In this document: one piece after another, positions 9,019 through 15,961 of the stretch
Numbering within the stretch: the stretch's first letter is position 1
Layout of the letters: each line of letters begins with the position of its first letter
Origin: Chitinophagaceae bacterium
Lineage (GTDB): Bacteria; Bacteroidota; Bacteroidia; Chitinophagales; Chitinophagaceae
DNA: 64,000 nucleotides
Assembly: GCA_016720745.1 (NCBI GenBank)
Contig: JADKKA010000019.1
Span: forward strand, 62,001 to 126,000
Direction of reading: 5' to 3'
The notes under the pieces: generated by a model
What the model was told of the DNA's origin: nothing
What the model saw: the letters and a program-made list of their open reading frames with translations, nothing else
The model's database searches: none
Translations under genes and position numbers: made by a program

Positions 9019-9408
9019 ATGAAAAAGATGATGGTAACACTGCTGCTGGGAGTATCGCTGATACTTACGTCATTTACCACACAGAACAGTATTGACGGAG
9101 TGATTGGTGCGCTGCGTACGGGAAGTTCTTCGGAACTGTCCAGGTACTTTGATGACAATGTAGACATTACATTGCCCGATAAAAGTGATAGTTACAGCAG
9201 GGCCCAGGCCCAGTTAATTGTAAAAGACTTTTTTGGCAATAATGGCGTGAAAGGATTTGAGCTTCGTCACAAAGGCGATTCTCCCGGAGGTCATTACTGC
9301 AGCGGTACTTTGCAAACAACAGCAGGAAATTTCCGGACCAATGTTTTCATGAAAAACAAGAACGGAAAGGAAGTGCTGAAAGAGATCCGCTTTCAGGCGA
9401 TTGAGTAA
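9019..9408 (+). CDS. DUF4783 family secreted protein
   Basis: 129 residues from the ATG at 9019, chosen because it begins a clear signal peptide (MKKMMVTLLLGVSLILTSF); a longer in-frame start at 8905 would bury that signal. The mature part (IDGVIGALRTGSSSELSRYF, then VKDFFGNNGVKGFELRHKGD) matches the small NTF2-like DUF4783 family common in Bacteroidota, whose function is unknown. It forms a single-gene unit closed by the terminator at 9449-9475 and is divergent from gpmI. Confidence 0.88.
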   Translation: MKKMMVTLLLGVSLILTSFTTQNSIDGVIGALRTGSSSELSRYFDDNVDITLPDKSDSYSRAQAQLIVKDFFGNNGVKGFELRHKGDSPGGHYCSGTLQTTAGNFRTNVFMKNKNGKEVLKEIRFQAIE

Positions 9409-9448
9409 TGAAAAAATTCTGAAGACTTTACTTCAATAAATTGAGAAT

Positions 9449-9475
9449 GATGCCGGGTACTACCCGGCATTTTTT
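9449..9475 (+). terminator. Rho-independent terminator after the DUF4783 gene
   Basis: Stem ATGCCGGGT with ACCCGGCAT around the loop ACT, followed by TTTTT. It starts about 40 bases after the stop codon. Confidence 0.85.
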
Positions 9476-9502
9476 GTTAAATAGAATATATGGTTTTAAA
9501 AG

Positions 9503-9627
9503 ACCCCCGACAGTAAACGCCGGGGGTGACAAACGGGAAGGGTTAGGCAAGACTCCGATTGTTGTGTGTTTGTCACCTGTCTCCACAGTATGATGAGGCA
9601 TCTGGAATTGATCAGACCTCCGTCATC
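9503..9627 (+). other. Possible structured RNA or nadC leader
   Basis: Three stems lie in about 125 bases of non-coding sequence. The first is ACCCCCG (9503-9509) with CGGGGGT (9521-9527). The second is GTGACAAAC (9526-9534) with GTTTGTCAC (9568-9576), which overlaps the first and so could compete with it. The third is GATGA (9592-9596) with TCATC (9623-9627), holding an inner TCTG/CAGA stem. No T-run follows. It matches no RNA family I recognise; 6S RNA and SRP RNA were considered and not supported. It may be a small RNA or a leader. Confidence 0.3.
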
Positions 9628-9654
9628 TAATTATGCTAACAATACCCGAACCAT

Positions 9655-9662
9655 TATTTTTG
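9655..9662 (+). promoter_or_regulatory. Candidate -7 promoter box of nadC
   Basis: TATTTTTG fits the Bacteroidota TAnnTTTG element. It ends four bases before the nadC ATG, so transcription from it would give a nearly leaderless mRNA. No clear -33 TTG at the usual spacing. Confidence 0.4.
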
Positions 9663-9666
9663 TAAC

Positions 9667-10524
9667 ATGAGTTTTGATGAGCAATTAAATCATTTGGTCG
9701 AAGAAGCCCTGAAAGAAGATATCGGGGATGGGGATCATTCCACGCTCTCCAGTATTGATCCTGCTGCCCGGGGTAAGGCTGTTTTGAAAATAAAAGAAGA
9801 TGGGGTGCTGGCCGGTATGGAAGTGGCTGAAAAAATATTTCGTTTCAAAGAGCCAGGGATCATATTTACCCCTTTCAAAAAAGACGGGGAGCCAATGCAG
9901 TACGGGGAGAAAGCTTTTGAAGTGGAAGCCCATGTGCATACGATCCTGCAATGTGAAAGACTGGTGCTGAATTGTATGCAGCGCATGAGCGGCATTGCCA
10001 CCCTTACCAGGAAATACACCCGTTTACTGGAAGGCTATAAAACAAAACTGCTCGATACCCGAAAAACAACTCCCAATTTCAGGTTACTGGAAAAAGAAGC
10101 GGTCAGGATTGGCGGGGGAGTGAATCACCGTTTTGGCTTATACGATATGATCATGCTCAAGGATAATCATATTGATTACTGCGGCGGCATTGAAAAAGCC
10201 ATTGACAAGGCCTGGCAGTATGTTCAGGAGCAAAAGCCCGGATTGAAAATAGAAGTGGAAACCAGGAGCCTGGAAGATGTACAAAAAGTGATGGCCATGG
10301 GAAAGGGAAAAGTGTTCCGGATCATGCTGGATAATTTCAAACCAGAACAAATAAAAGAAGCCGTTGCGCTGATCGGTGAGGATTTTGAAACAGAAGCGAG
10401 TGGTGGGATCAACCTGGATAATATTACTGACTATGCAAAAGCCGGGGTGGATTTTGTAAGTGTTGGGGCATTGATTCACCAGGCGAGGAGTTTGGATTTG
10501 AGTTTGAAAGCGATGAGGGAATAG
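9667..10524 (+). CDS. nadC: Nicotinate-nucleotide pyrophosphorylase (carboxylating)
   Basis: A 285-residue enzyme converting quinolinate and PRPP to nicotinate mononucleotide, CO2 and PPi in de novo NAD synthesis. N-terminal EEALKEDIGDGDHSTL, central LLDTRKTTPNFRLLEKEAVRIGGGVNHRFGL split by the family's conserved Arg/Lys residues, YDMIMLKDNHI near residue 160, and the C-terminal EASGGINLDNITDYAKAGVDFVSVG phosphate-binding region are all present. Length is normal. The stop codon TAG sits at the first bases of the repeat at 10521-10645. nadE lies 5 kb away, so the pathway genes are near but not in one operon. Confidence 0.97.
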   Translation: MSFDEQLNHLVEEALKEDIGDGDHSTLSSIDPAARGKAVLKIKEDGVLAGMEVAEKIFRFKEPGIIFTPFKKDGEPMQYGEKAFEVEAHVHTILQCERLVLNCMQRMSGIATLTRKYTRLLEGYKTKLLDTRKTTPNFRLLEKEAVRIGGGVNHRFGLYDMIMLKDNHIDYCGGIEKAIDKAWQYVQEQKPGLKIEVETRSLEDVQKVMAMGKGKVFRIMLDNFKPEQIKEAVALIGEDFETEASGGINLDNITDYAKAGVDFVSVGALIHQARSLDLSLKAMRE

Positions 10525-10645
10525 GTATTGGGAATTGGGTATTAGGTATTGCTTGCCCGCCGAAGCCTTAGCGAAGGCGGATAGATTGAGATATTGGGAT
10601 ATTAGGATATTGCTTGCCCGACGAAGTCTTGGCTTAGCCGGGGGA
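10521..10645 (+). repeat. GATATTGGG/GCTTGCCCG intergenic repeat, two tandem units
   Basis: Two imperfect direct copies of about 55-60 bases. Each has an AT-rich part (GGTATTGGGAATTGGGTATT; GATATTGGGATATTAGGATA) followed by TTGCTTGCCCG and a G/C hairpin-like part (CCGAAGCCTTAGCGAAGGCGG; CGAAGTCTTGGCTTAGCCGG). A related inverted copy lies at about 46475-46540. The nadC stop overlaps its left edge and the SUI1-type gene begins 16 bases after its right edge. Confidence 0.8.
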
Positions 10646-10661
10646 ATAATAAATGAAATGT

Positions 10662-11003
10662 ATGTCTAAGAAGAATAAGCCGGATACAAGGGGGTTTGTA
10701 TATAGTACAGATCCGGGTTTTCAGTTTGAGCCAGAGCAGGAGAATACGGAAACGATTCCGCCTGCCAAACAAAAATTACGAATCAGACTGGATACCAAAC
10801 ACCGGGCGGGTAAGGCCGTGACTTTGGTGGAAGGATTTTCAGGTACGGATGAGGATCTGCAGGATCTTGGAAAGAAATTAAAATCCTATTGTGGTACCGG
10901 CGGATCAGCCAAGGATGGAGAGATTATTGTTCAGGGTGATCAGCGGGAAAAAGTATTGCAATGGTTGTTAAAGAACGGGTATCCACTCAGCAAAAAAATA
11001 TAA
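10662..11003 (+). CDS. Translation initiation factor SUI1 (eIF1-like)
   Basis: About 113 residues from the ATG at 10662; an in-frame ATG at 10653 is the alternative. A variable basic N-terminus is followed by the SUI1/YciH fold: LRIRLDTKHRAGKAVTLVEGF split around residue 50-70, then LGKKLKSYCGTGGSAKDGEI and the terminal QREKVLQWLLKNGYPLSKKI stretch. Relatives bind the ribosome and influence start-codon fidelity in eukaryotes and archaea; the role in bacteria is poorly defined. It is followed after three bases by a small membrane protein gene. Confidence 0.9.
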   Translation: MSKKNKPDTRGFVYSTDPGFQFEPEQENTETIPPAKQKLRIRLDTKHRAGKAVTLVEGFSGTDEDLQDLGKKLKSYCGTGGSAKDGEIIVQGDQREKVLQWLLKNGYPLSKKI

Positions 11004-11006
11004 TCA

Positions 11007-11246
11007 ATGGGGATCGGGATTTTTGCGTTTATCATTTTTATTGTGCTGACAGTTATTTGTTTTATCCCCTTTGCCTTTGCCGCTTTCTATCTTTTTTTAG
11101 GGTTAAAAAGTTTGCTGAGAGCTAATAAAGAAAGTAACCGGCAAATCAGGTCGGCTGCCATAAAAGCAATACTGCTTTCCTTGCTCACCCTGGCCGGCTC
11201 CTATTTCCTCTGGCGCTGGTTAATTAAAATAACACTATCCTGGTAG
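11007..11246 (+). CDS. Small two-helix membrane protein
   Basis: 79 residues with two hydrophobic segments, about residues 3-32 and 51-72, joined by a short polar loop (LRANKESNRQIRSAAIK). No family recognised. It follows the SUI1-type gene by three bases and is probably translated from the same mRNA. Its 3-prime end converges with the iron-sulfur protein gene only six bases away. Confidence 0.65.
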   Translation: MGIGIFAFIIFIVLTVICFIPFAFAAFYLFLGLKSLLRANKESNRQIRSAAIKAILLSLLTLAGSYFLWRWLIKITLSW

Positions 11247-11252
11247 GATGAA

Positions 11253-11693
11253 TTAGTCTGCGAAACCAATCTTCCGATGACTCCCGTCGCAATAAGGTTT
11301 GTTGGCTGAAGCTCCGCAGCGGCAAAGGGCGACTGTTCCTGTTTTAGTTTCTTCCGTTCCGTTACTATGTACGATGAGGCATTCTGATTTGATCAGGTAA
11401 GGACCATTAGGGCTTACTTCTACTTTTAAAATGCTGGCCGATTGCGCCACAACCTTTTCAGGTGTTTCCGGATTTTCATTGTTCAGGAAATAACTCAATG
11501 CCCCGCTTGGGCATTTTTTTACCTGTTCGATGATCTGTTCTTTGCCGGCCGCATCCAGATTGATCCAGGGACGTGCTTTAGGATTGAAAACGGAAATCAA
11601 ACCCTTCCAGCATATGGTGGAGTGGATACAGGTCTTTGGTTTCCAGACGATGGTAAGATCATCTTTGTGGTATTTCATTGTTTCGATCGCCAT
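11253..11693 (-). CDS. Iron-sulfur fusion: YjdI-type (4Fe-4S) mono-cluster domain plus CDGSH domain
   Basis: 146 residues. The N-terminal half (about 8-65) has CIHSTICWKGLISVF and KCPSGALSYF, the cysteine pattern of YjdI-type mono-cluster ferredoxins. The C-terminal half carries a CDGSH zinc-finger-like motif, ALCRCGASANKPYCDGSH, whose three Cys and one His bind a 2Fe-2S cluster. It is probably a small electron-transfer or cluster-handling protein; its partner is unknown. Upstream is an AGTC-type repeat and then the end of the isocitrate dehydrogenase gene. Confidence 0.9.
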   Translation of the reverse strand: MAIETMKYHKDDLTIVWKPKTCIHSTICWKGLISVFNPKARPWINLDAAGKEQIIEQVKKCPSGALSYFLNNENPETPEKVVAQSASILKVEVSPNGPYLIKSECLIVHSNGTEETKTGTVALCRCGASANKPYCDGSHRKIGFAD

Positions 11694-11747
11694 GTTTGTT
11701 CTCTTTTTTTTGTTTACAGATCATCCGGAAACTGGCTCCCGTCACTT

Positions 11748-11790
11748 GTCAATTGACTAAAGACTATCGACTAAAGACTACCGACTTTCC
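11748..11790. repeat. AGTC-type intergenic repeat
   Basis: A run of GACTAAAGACTATCGAC-like units. The 24 bases at 11763-11786 are the exact reverse complement of 23878-23901, 12 kb away. It ends directly at the stop codon of the isocitrate dehydrogenase gene (11791-11793). Confidence 0.85.
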
Positions 11791-13242
11791 TCATTGTCCC
11801 TGTGCCAGGCTAAATGCTTTTTTATCACCCCACATATTCAGCAGTTCGAAGGAGCAGATTTTGAAATTACCACTCATGCTTACGTAAAGACCTATTACAT
11901 CCTGCTGGTTCAGCGGATAATCGTCAATACTCTCAAAGCGAACATTGTATTGATTCACCAGATTGGTATACACCGAACCGGTGGGCCATACCTGGGTACC
12001 GCGGTTGCTGATGTTGATGAGATTGAATTTTACACCTGCATGCCTTTTACATTTTTCTGCAATGGCATTGGGTTGTTCATCGCTTTCAATAAATAAGTCT
12101 ACTCCCACAATGGATTCATTCCCCGTTTCTTTGGAAACCATCATGGAATTGATTTCCAACAGGAGGGGTGCCGGGGTGCCGGGTTTATTCGGAATGATTT
12201 CTTTGGCGCCCTGTGCCGGAACTTTTCCAAAATTGCTGATGATGGCATCGGCAAACTGGGTGGTGTTTACAGCGGGGATTGATTTATCACCAAAATCACC
12301 GGTGTGTATGCCTGATTCCAAAGTGTATAATAATGCATTCTCAATCACGGCTGCATTTGCGGTAAGTCCCACATGGCGCAGCATGGCAAATCCACTCAGC
12401 AAAAGGGCTGTTGGATTGGCAATATTTTTTCCGGCAATATCCGGTGCTGTACCATGCACGGCTTCAAAAATAGAAATATGATCTCCGATATTCGCAGAGG
12501 GTGCAAAACCAAGTCCGCCTACCAGTCCGGCACAGAGATCAGAAACAATATCTCCCTGCAGGTTGGTGAGAACCACTACATCAAAACTATCAGGACGTGT
12601 AACAAGTTTCATACAGAGATCATCCACGATTACATCATCGGCTTTCAGTTCCGGATATTCTTTCGCCACTTCATAGAAGCACTCGAGAAAGAGACCGTCC
12701 GTGAGCTTCATGATATTGGCTTTGTGTCCGCAGGTAATGCGTTTGGCTTTTTTCTGTCGCGCCATTTCAAAAGCATAGCGGATTACCTGCATGCTTCCGG
12801 GTCTAGTGATAAAACGACGGCTGAGCGCCACATCATGGGTGAGCATATGCTCGATGCCACCATAAGTATCTTCAATATTTTCCCTGACAACGGTAATATC
12901 AATGGGGATACCGGCCTTGCTGAAAACGGTATCTACACCATGCAGGCTCTGGAAAACCCGTTTATTGGCAAATGTATTCCAGGTTTTGCGGGCGGTTACA
13001 TTGATACTTTTTACGCCTTTACCCTTAGGTGTTTCCATGGGGCCTTTGAAAAGCAGGCCCAGGCTCTCAATCGACTGCCTGGCCTCGGGGGTCATTCCGT
13101 TGTTGAAACCTTTGTCGAATACCCACTTACCCATCTCAACAAATTCATATTCAAGGGGTACCTGGTTGGCGTTGAATATGCGTAAAACGGCATCCATGAT
13201 CTCCGGACCAATCCCATCTCCTTTGGCTACAGCTATTTTCAT
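11791..13242 (-). CDS. icd: NADP-dependent isocitrate dehydrogenase
   Basis: A 483-residue TCA cycle enzyme converting isocitrate to 2-oxoglutarate and CO2. It belongs to the beta-decarboxylating dehydrogenase family: MKIAVAKGDGIGPEIMDAVL at the start, VRENIEDTYGGIEHM near residue 115 with the substrate Arg and Tyr, DDLCMKLVTRP and TNLQGDIVSDL with metal-binding Asp residues, and the VHGTAPDIAGKNIANPTALL split signature near residue 270. An extra C-terminal domain of about 140 residues makes it longer than the E. coli enzyme and like the Thermus type. The stop codon lies against an AGTC-type repeat. Confidence 0.95.
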   Translation of the reverse strand: MKIAVAKGDGIGPEIMDAVLRIFNANQVPLEYEFVEMGKWVFDKGFNNGMTPEARQSIESLGLLFKGPMETPKGKGVKSINVTARKTWNTFANKRVFQSLHGVDTVFSKAGIPIDITVVRENIEDTYGGIEHMLTHDVALSRRFITRPGSMQVIRYAFEMARQKKAKRITCGHKANIMKLTDGLFLECFYEVAKEYPELKADDVIVDDLCMKLVTRPDSFDVVVLTNLQGDIVSDLCAGLVGGLGFAPSANIGDHISIFEAVHGTAPDIAGKNIANPTALLLSGFAMLRHVGLTANAAVIENALLYTLESGIHTGDFGDKSIPAVNTTQFADAIISNFGKVPAQGAKEIIPNKPGTPAPLLLEINSMMVSKETGNESIVGVDLFIESDEQPNAIAEKCKRHAGVKFNLINISNRGTQVWPTGSVYTNLVNQYNVRFESIDDYPLNQQDVIGLYVSMSGNFKICSFELLNMWGDKKAFSLAQGQ

Positions 13243-13348
13243 ACAGATTTTTTTGCTTTTGTTGCCGCAAATTTACGATGTCCGGGCTCTTGAATGTTAA
13301 ATTCCCCCCGGGGTTTTGATTCCATTCAATTTTCGCTACTTTTACTAC

Positions 13349-13735
13349 ATGACCAGCATGATTTCAAAAGGGATGAAAGTAAGTGTGGAAACATTTTACC
13401 AGCCTGACTACAGTAACCCTCAACAGTCTGAGTTCATGTTTGCCTACCGCATCACATTGGAAAACCACAACGCCTTTCCTGTAAAGCTTCATCGCCGCCA
13501 TTGGTTTATTTTCGACAGCAATGGCAGTGAAAGAGAAGTGGAGGGAGAAGGGGTGGTAGGTGTGCAGCCCGTTTTACAACCCGGCGAAAATTATCAGTAT
13601 GTGAGCGGTTGTAATCTGCGTTCAGAAATGGGCAGGATGAATGGTCATTATGAAATGGAAGACCTGCAAAGCAAGAAATTTTTTAACGTCATGATACCGG
13701 CTTTTGAAATGATGGCGCCGATGAAATGTAACTGA
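13349..13735 (+). CDS. apaG: ApaG domain protein
   Basis: 128 residues from the ATG at 13349, the start that gives the usual family length; an upstream in-frame ATG at 13316 adds 11 atypical residues. ApaG is a small FN3-like beta-sandwich protein. VSVETFYQPDYSNPQQSEFM, YRITLENHNAFPVKLHRRHW and GEGVVGVQPVLQPGENYQY show the family pattern. Its biochemical role is not settled. The stop TGA is followed without a gap by the stop codon of the convergent desaturase gene. A TACTTTTA box lies five bases before the start. Confidence 0.93.
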   Translation: MTSMISKGMKVSVETFYQPDYSNPQQSEFMFAYRITLENHNAFPVKLHRRHWFIFDSNGSEREVEGEGVVGVQPVLQPGENYQYVSGCNLRSEMGRMNGHYEMEDLQSKKFFNVMIPAFEMMAPMKCN

Positions 13736-14788
13736 TCAGGCGGGTATTTTCCGTGTCCTTTCCCTCATTAATGCAATGGCTTCTTCTTCGGAACTGAACA
13801 TTTTACCATCAATATTCACAAGGTTTGCGGCCAGCTTATCATACCTTTTGGTCAACAGCCAGGTAAAAATGTGGAGGTAATGTATTCCGTCAAATACAAT
13901 AGCCCGGTTGGCGGCTAATTCATCTTTTCTTTTCAGAAATTCTTCCGGCATTTCGGTGTAATGCATTCCGGGGCGCAGATGGTGAATAATATGATAGCCA
14001 TCATTCCAGCAGGTTGAATTGTACACTGTATTAATACAATTGATGGAGCTGGTGTACAGATTACCCGGATCAGCCGCATCCACAAATGAATGCTGCGTCC
14101 AGTTGCCCAGCATCATTACCAGTCTGGCGAATAACAAAGGAACAATAAAGACGAGCAGTGTGGCTTTCAGGTTTACAAAACACATCCCGATACAAAAAGC
14201 CATATAAATGTATTCGCCGGCGGTGAGTCGCTGACCCAGTTTTTTTCTTTTACGGTTGAAGAGGTATAGAATGGTATTGAAGACCCCCACAAAGAGGAAT
14301 TTGAAGAAATAAGCCAGGAATCCCCGCAGACTGTCACGCTGATAATGCATGGTGCTGCTGGTATCATCAGGCAGGTTGTTTTCAATATGGTGCATACCCA
14401 TGTGGTGACTGAAATATCCTTCCGGGGCATGCCCGAAAAGCGGACAAAGGATCCAGGTGATATAGGCATGGAAAGGACGCTGGTAAGGTGCTTTCAGGAT
14501 TTTCCGGTGACAAAGGCAGTGGAACATCAATCCAAATCTCCCCTTGAAATAAAACTGGGAAACATAGAAATAGGGAATCGCCAGGGCCCACCAGTACCAA
14601 CCCTGCAACAGCGGGGTAAAGAAGATAATAGCTGCCGGAAGCACGAGAATATGTATCGAAGTAATCAGGTAGATAAAGGGCAGATCTCTTTTATCATTCA
14701 TCAAACGGAGCCAGAACCTGTCATAAAAAGAATAACGGGTGCGGGGTACGTAAACCGGATCAGTAATGTTGCTGCTGAGTGACTTCAT
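13736..14788 (-). CDS. Fatty acid desaturase family membrane protein
   Basis: About 350 residues from the ATG at 14788; a longer start at 14809 is possible. Several hydrophobic segments and three histidine clusters suited to a di-iron site: HCLCH near residue 90, HHMGMHH near 130 and YHIIHHLRPGMHYTEMP near 268. This is the arrangement of membrane-bound desaturases and hydroxylases, which insert double bonds or hydroxyls into acyl chains or carotenoids. The exact substrate cannot be read from the sequence. Transcribed alone, convergent with apaG. Confidence 0.88.
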   Translation of the reverse strand: MKSLSSNITDPVYVPRTRYSFYDRFWLRLMNDKRDLPFIYLITSIHILVLPAAIIFFTPLLQGWYWWALAIPYFYVSQFYFKGRFGLMFHCLCHRKILKAPYQRPFHAYITWILCPLFGHAPEGYFSHHMGMHHIENNLPDDTSSTMHYQRDSLRGFLAYFFKFLFVGVFNTILYLFNRKRKKLGQRLTAGEYIYMAFCIGMCFVNLKATLLVFIVPLLFARLVMMLGNWTQHSFVDAADPGNLYTSSINCINTVYNSTCWNDGYHIIHHLRPGMHYTEMPEEFLKRKDELAANRAIVFDGIHYLHIFTWLLTKRYDKLAANLVNIDGKMFSSEEEAIALMRERTRKIPA

Positions 14789-14867
14789 GATTCGGGTAAA
14801 AGTAGGCAATTATCAAGTTGTACCGAATGACTGTTTAATTTTTATTACCTAAGAAATCGCAACCCTT

Positions 14868-15884
14868 TTATTTGGGTTTATACTTGGCTTCCTCAATGAT
14901 TTTCCGGGCCGGAGTCTTCATGATTTCTTCCGGCTTCAGGGAGGGATTTTTAGAAAGATACTTTTTCAGGATCTGCCAGCCCAGCCATTGACCGATATTA
15001 CCCGGAGAGTCCTCCTGGGGCATTCCTTGTGTAAAAGGACCTTCCCCGATATAGGTTTGGATCACGGCCGGATTCAGGGAGTTCAAGTCTTCATTCCGCA
15101 CAATCTCCGCCCAGATCAGTCCTTCATTTTTGCGGCACCAGTCCAGCTGACGTTTTGTATACCCGGTTTTAACCGAATCCGGGGCATTGGGCAGAAATTG
15201 ATCCAGCAACCACCATTGTTTACCTTTCTCTACCATCTGTTCGATCAGTGGTTTGCCTTTTGATTGATCGGGGAATAATTCCAGTACCACTGCTTTCATA
15301 CAATTGGCTGCCATATATTCTTTAGAAAAGCGGCGGGAAATATAGAGGGGGAACATATCAATCATTTCCGGTAACTGGTACACGGAGAAATCACTTCCGG
15401 CATATTGCTGTAAACCGATAGCCAGTCCGTTTCCGGTAGAGGCCACACCGGGCGCATCAAAGGGACCCAGGAAGAAAATGGCCCTGCCGGTTTTGTAAGT
15501 GGGGAAATAATACTTGACATACTGAAACCCTTTTTCCAGTTCTTTCCGGAACCAATCCAGGTCATTGTATGTTTTTTTTACAGAATCGTAAATAGGAGCA
15601 TAGCCACGAAAGAAATTTGCTGTCACCAGCAGGGTCATGGTATCGGTAGGGGAGCCGCTCACCCCCAGGATCTGTTTCATAAAATCATCATAGAATCCGG
15701 GATGTTCCTGTTTTAAGCGGACCAGACCGGCTTCCAGACGGGTGGTGTCCATCACAAAAAAACTGCGGTCAAACCTTTCGATCGGAATATCCACTTTGAT
15801 ACCGGATACATCCGGCAGCTTCTTTTTATTGCCACAGGAGATCAGGAAAAGAATGGCGAGGAGTGCGGGGGTGATTTTTTTCAT
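14868..15884 (-). CDS. gldB: Gliding motility lipoprotein GldB
   Basis: 338 residues with a lipoprotein signal (LLAILFLISCGNKKK, lipidation Cys about residue 17). The protein has the GldB features IERFDRSFF near residue 36, a long helical middle with RAIFFLGPFDAPGVASTGNG, and the end with MPQEDSPGNIGQWLGWQI. GldB is part of the gliding motility machinery of Bacteroidota; its fold resembles zinc-dependent proteases of the DUF2268 type, though I see no clear HExxH. It is divergent from nadE, an arrangement seen in other Bacteroidota. Confidence 0.93.
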   Translation of the reverse strand: MKKITPALLAILFLISCGNKKKLPDVSGIKVDIPIERFDRSFFVMDTTRLEAGLVRLKQEHPGFYDDFMKQILGVSGSPTDTMTLLVTANFFRGYAPIYDSVKKTYNDLDWFRKELEKGFQYVKYYFPTYKTGRAIFFLGPFDAPGVASTGNGLAIGLQQYAGSDFSVYQLPEMIDMFPLYISRRFSKEYMAANCMKAVVLELFPDQSKGKPLIEQMVEKGKQWWLLDQFLPNAPDSVKTGYTKRQLDWCRKNEGLIWAEIVRNEDLNSLNPAVIQTYIGEGPFTQGMPQEDSPGNIGQWLGWQILKKYLSKNPSLKPEEIMKTPARKIIEEAKYKPK

Positions 15885-15949
15885 GGATTTCCTAACGAAA
15901 GGGTTTTGAATTTGTTGTGAACCCGAAGTTACAGCAGTTCAGTTTAATG

Positions 15950-15957
15950 TAAATTTG
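15950..15957 (+). promoter_or_regulatory. Candidate -7 promoter box of nadE
   Basis: TAAATTTG matches TAnnTTTG and ends four bases before the nadE ATG. As with nadC, the mRNA would be nearly leaderless. No convincing -33 TTG is seen. Confidence 0.4.
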
Positions 15958-15961
15958 TACA

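Noticed and set aside
8886..9167. Minus-strand frame overlapping the DUF4783 gene
   Set aside because: It is antisense to a clear signal-peptide gene and lacks features of its own.
9503..9627. SRP RNA or 6S RNA
   Set aside because: The GGAAGC-type SRP tetraloop motif and the long 6S bubble are missing; kept only as an unassigned structured region.
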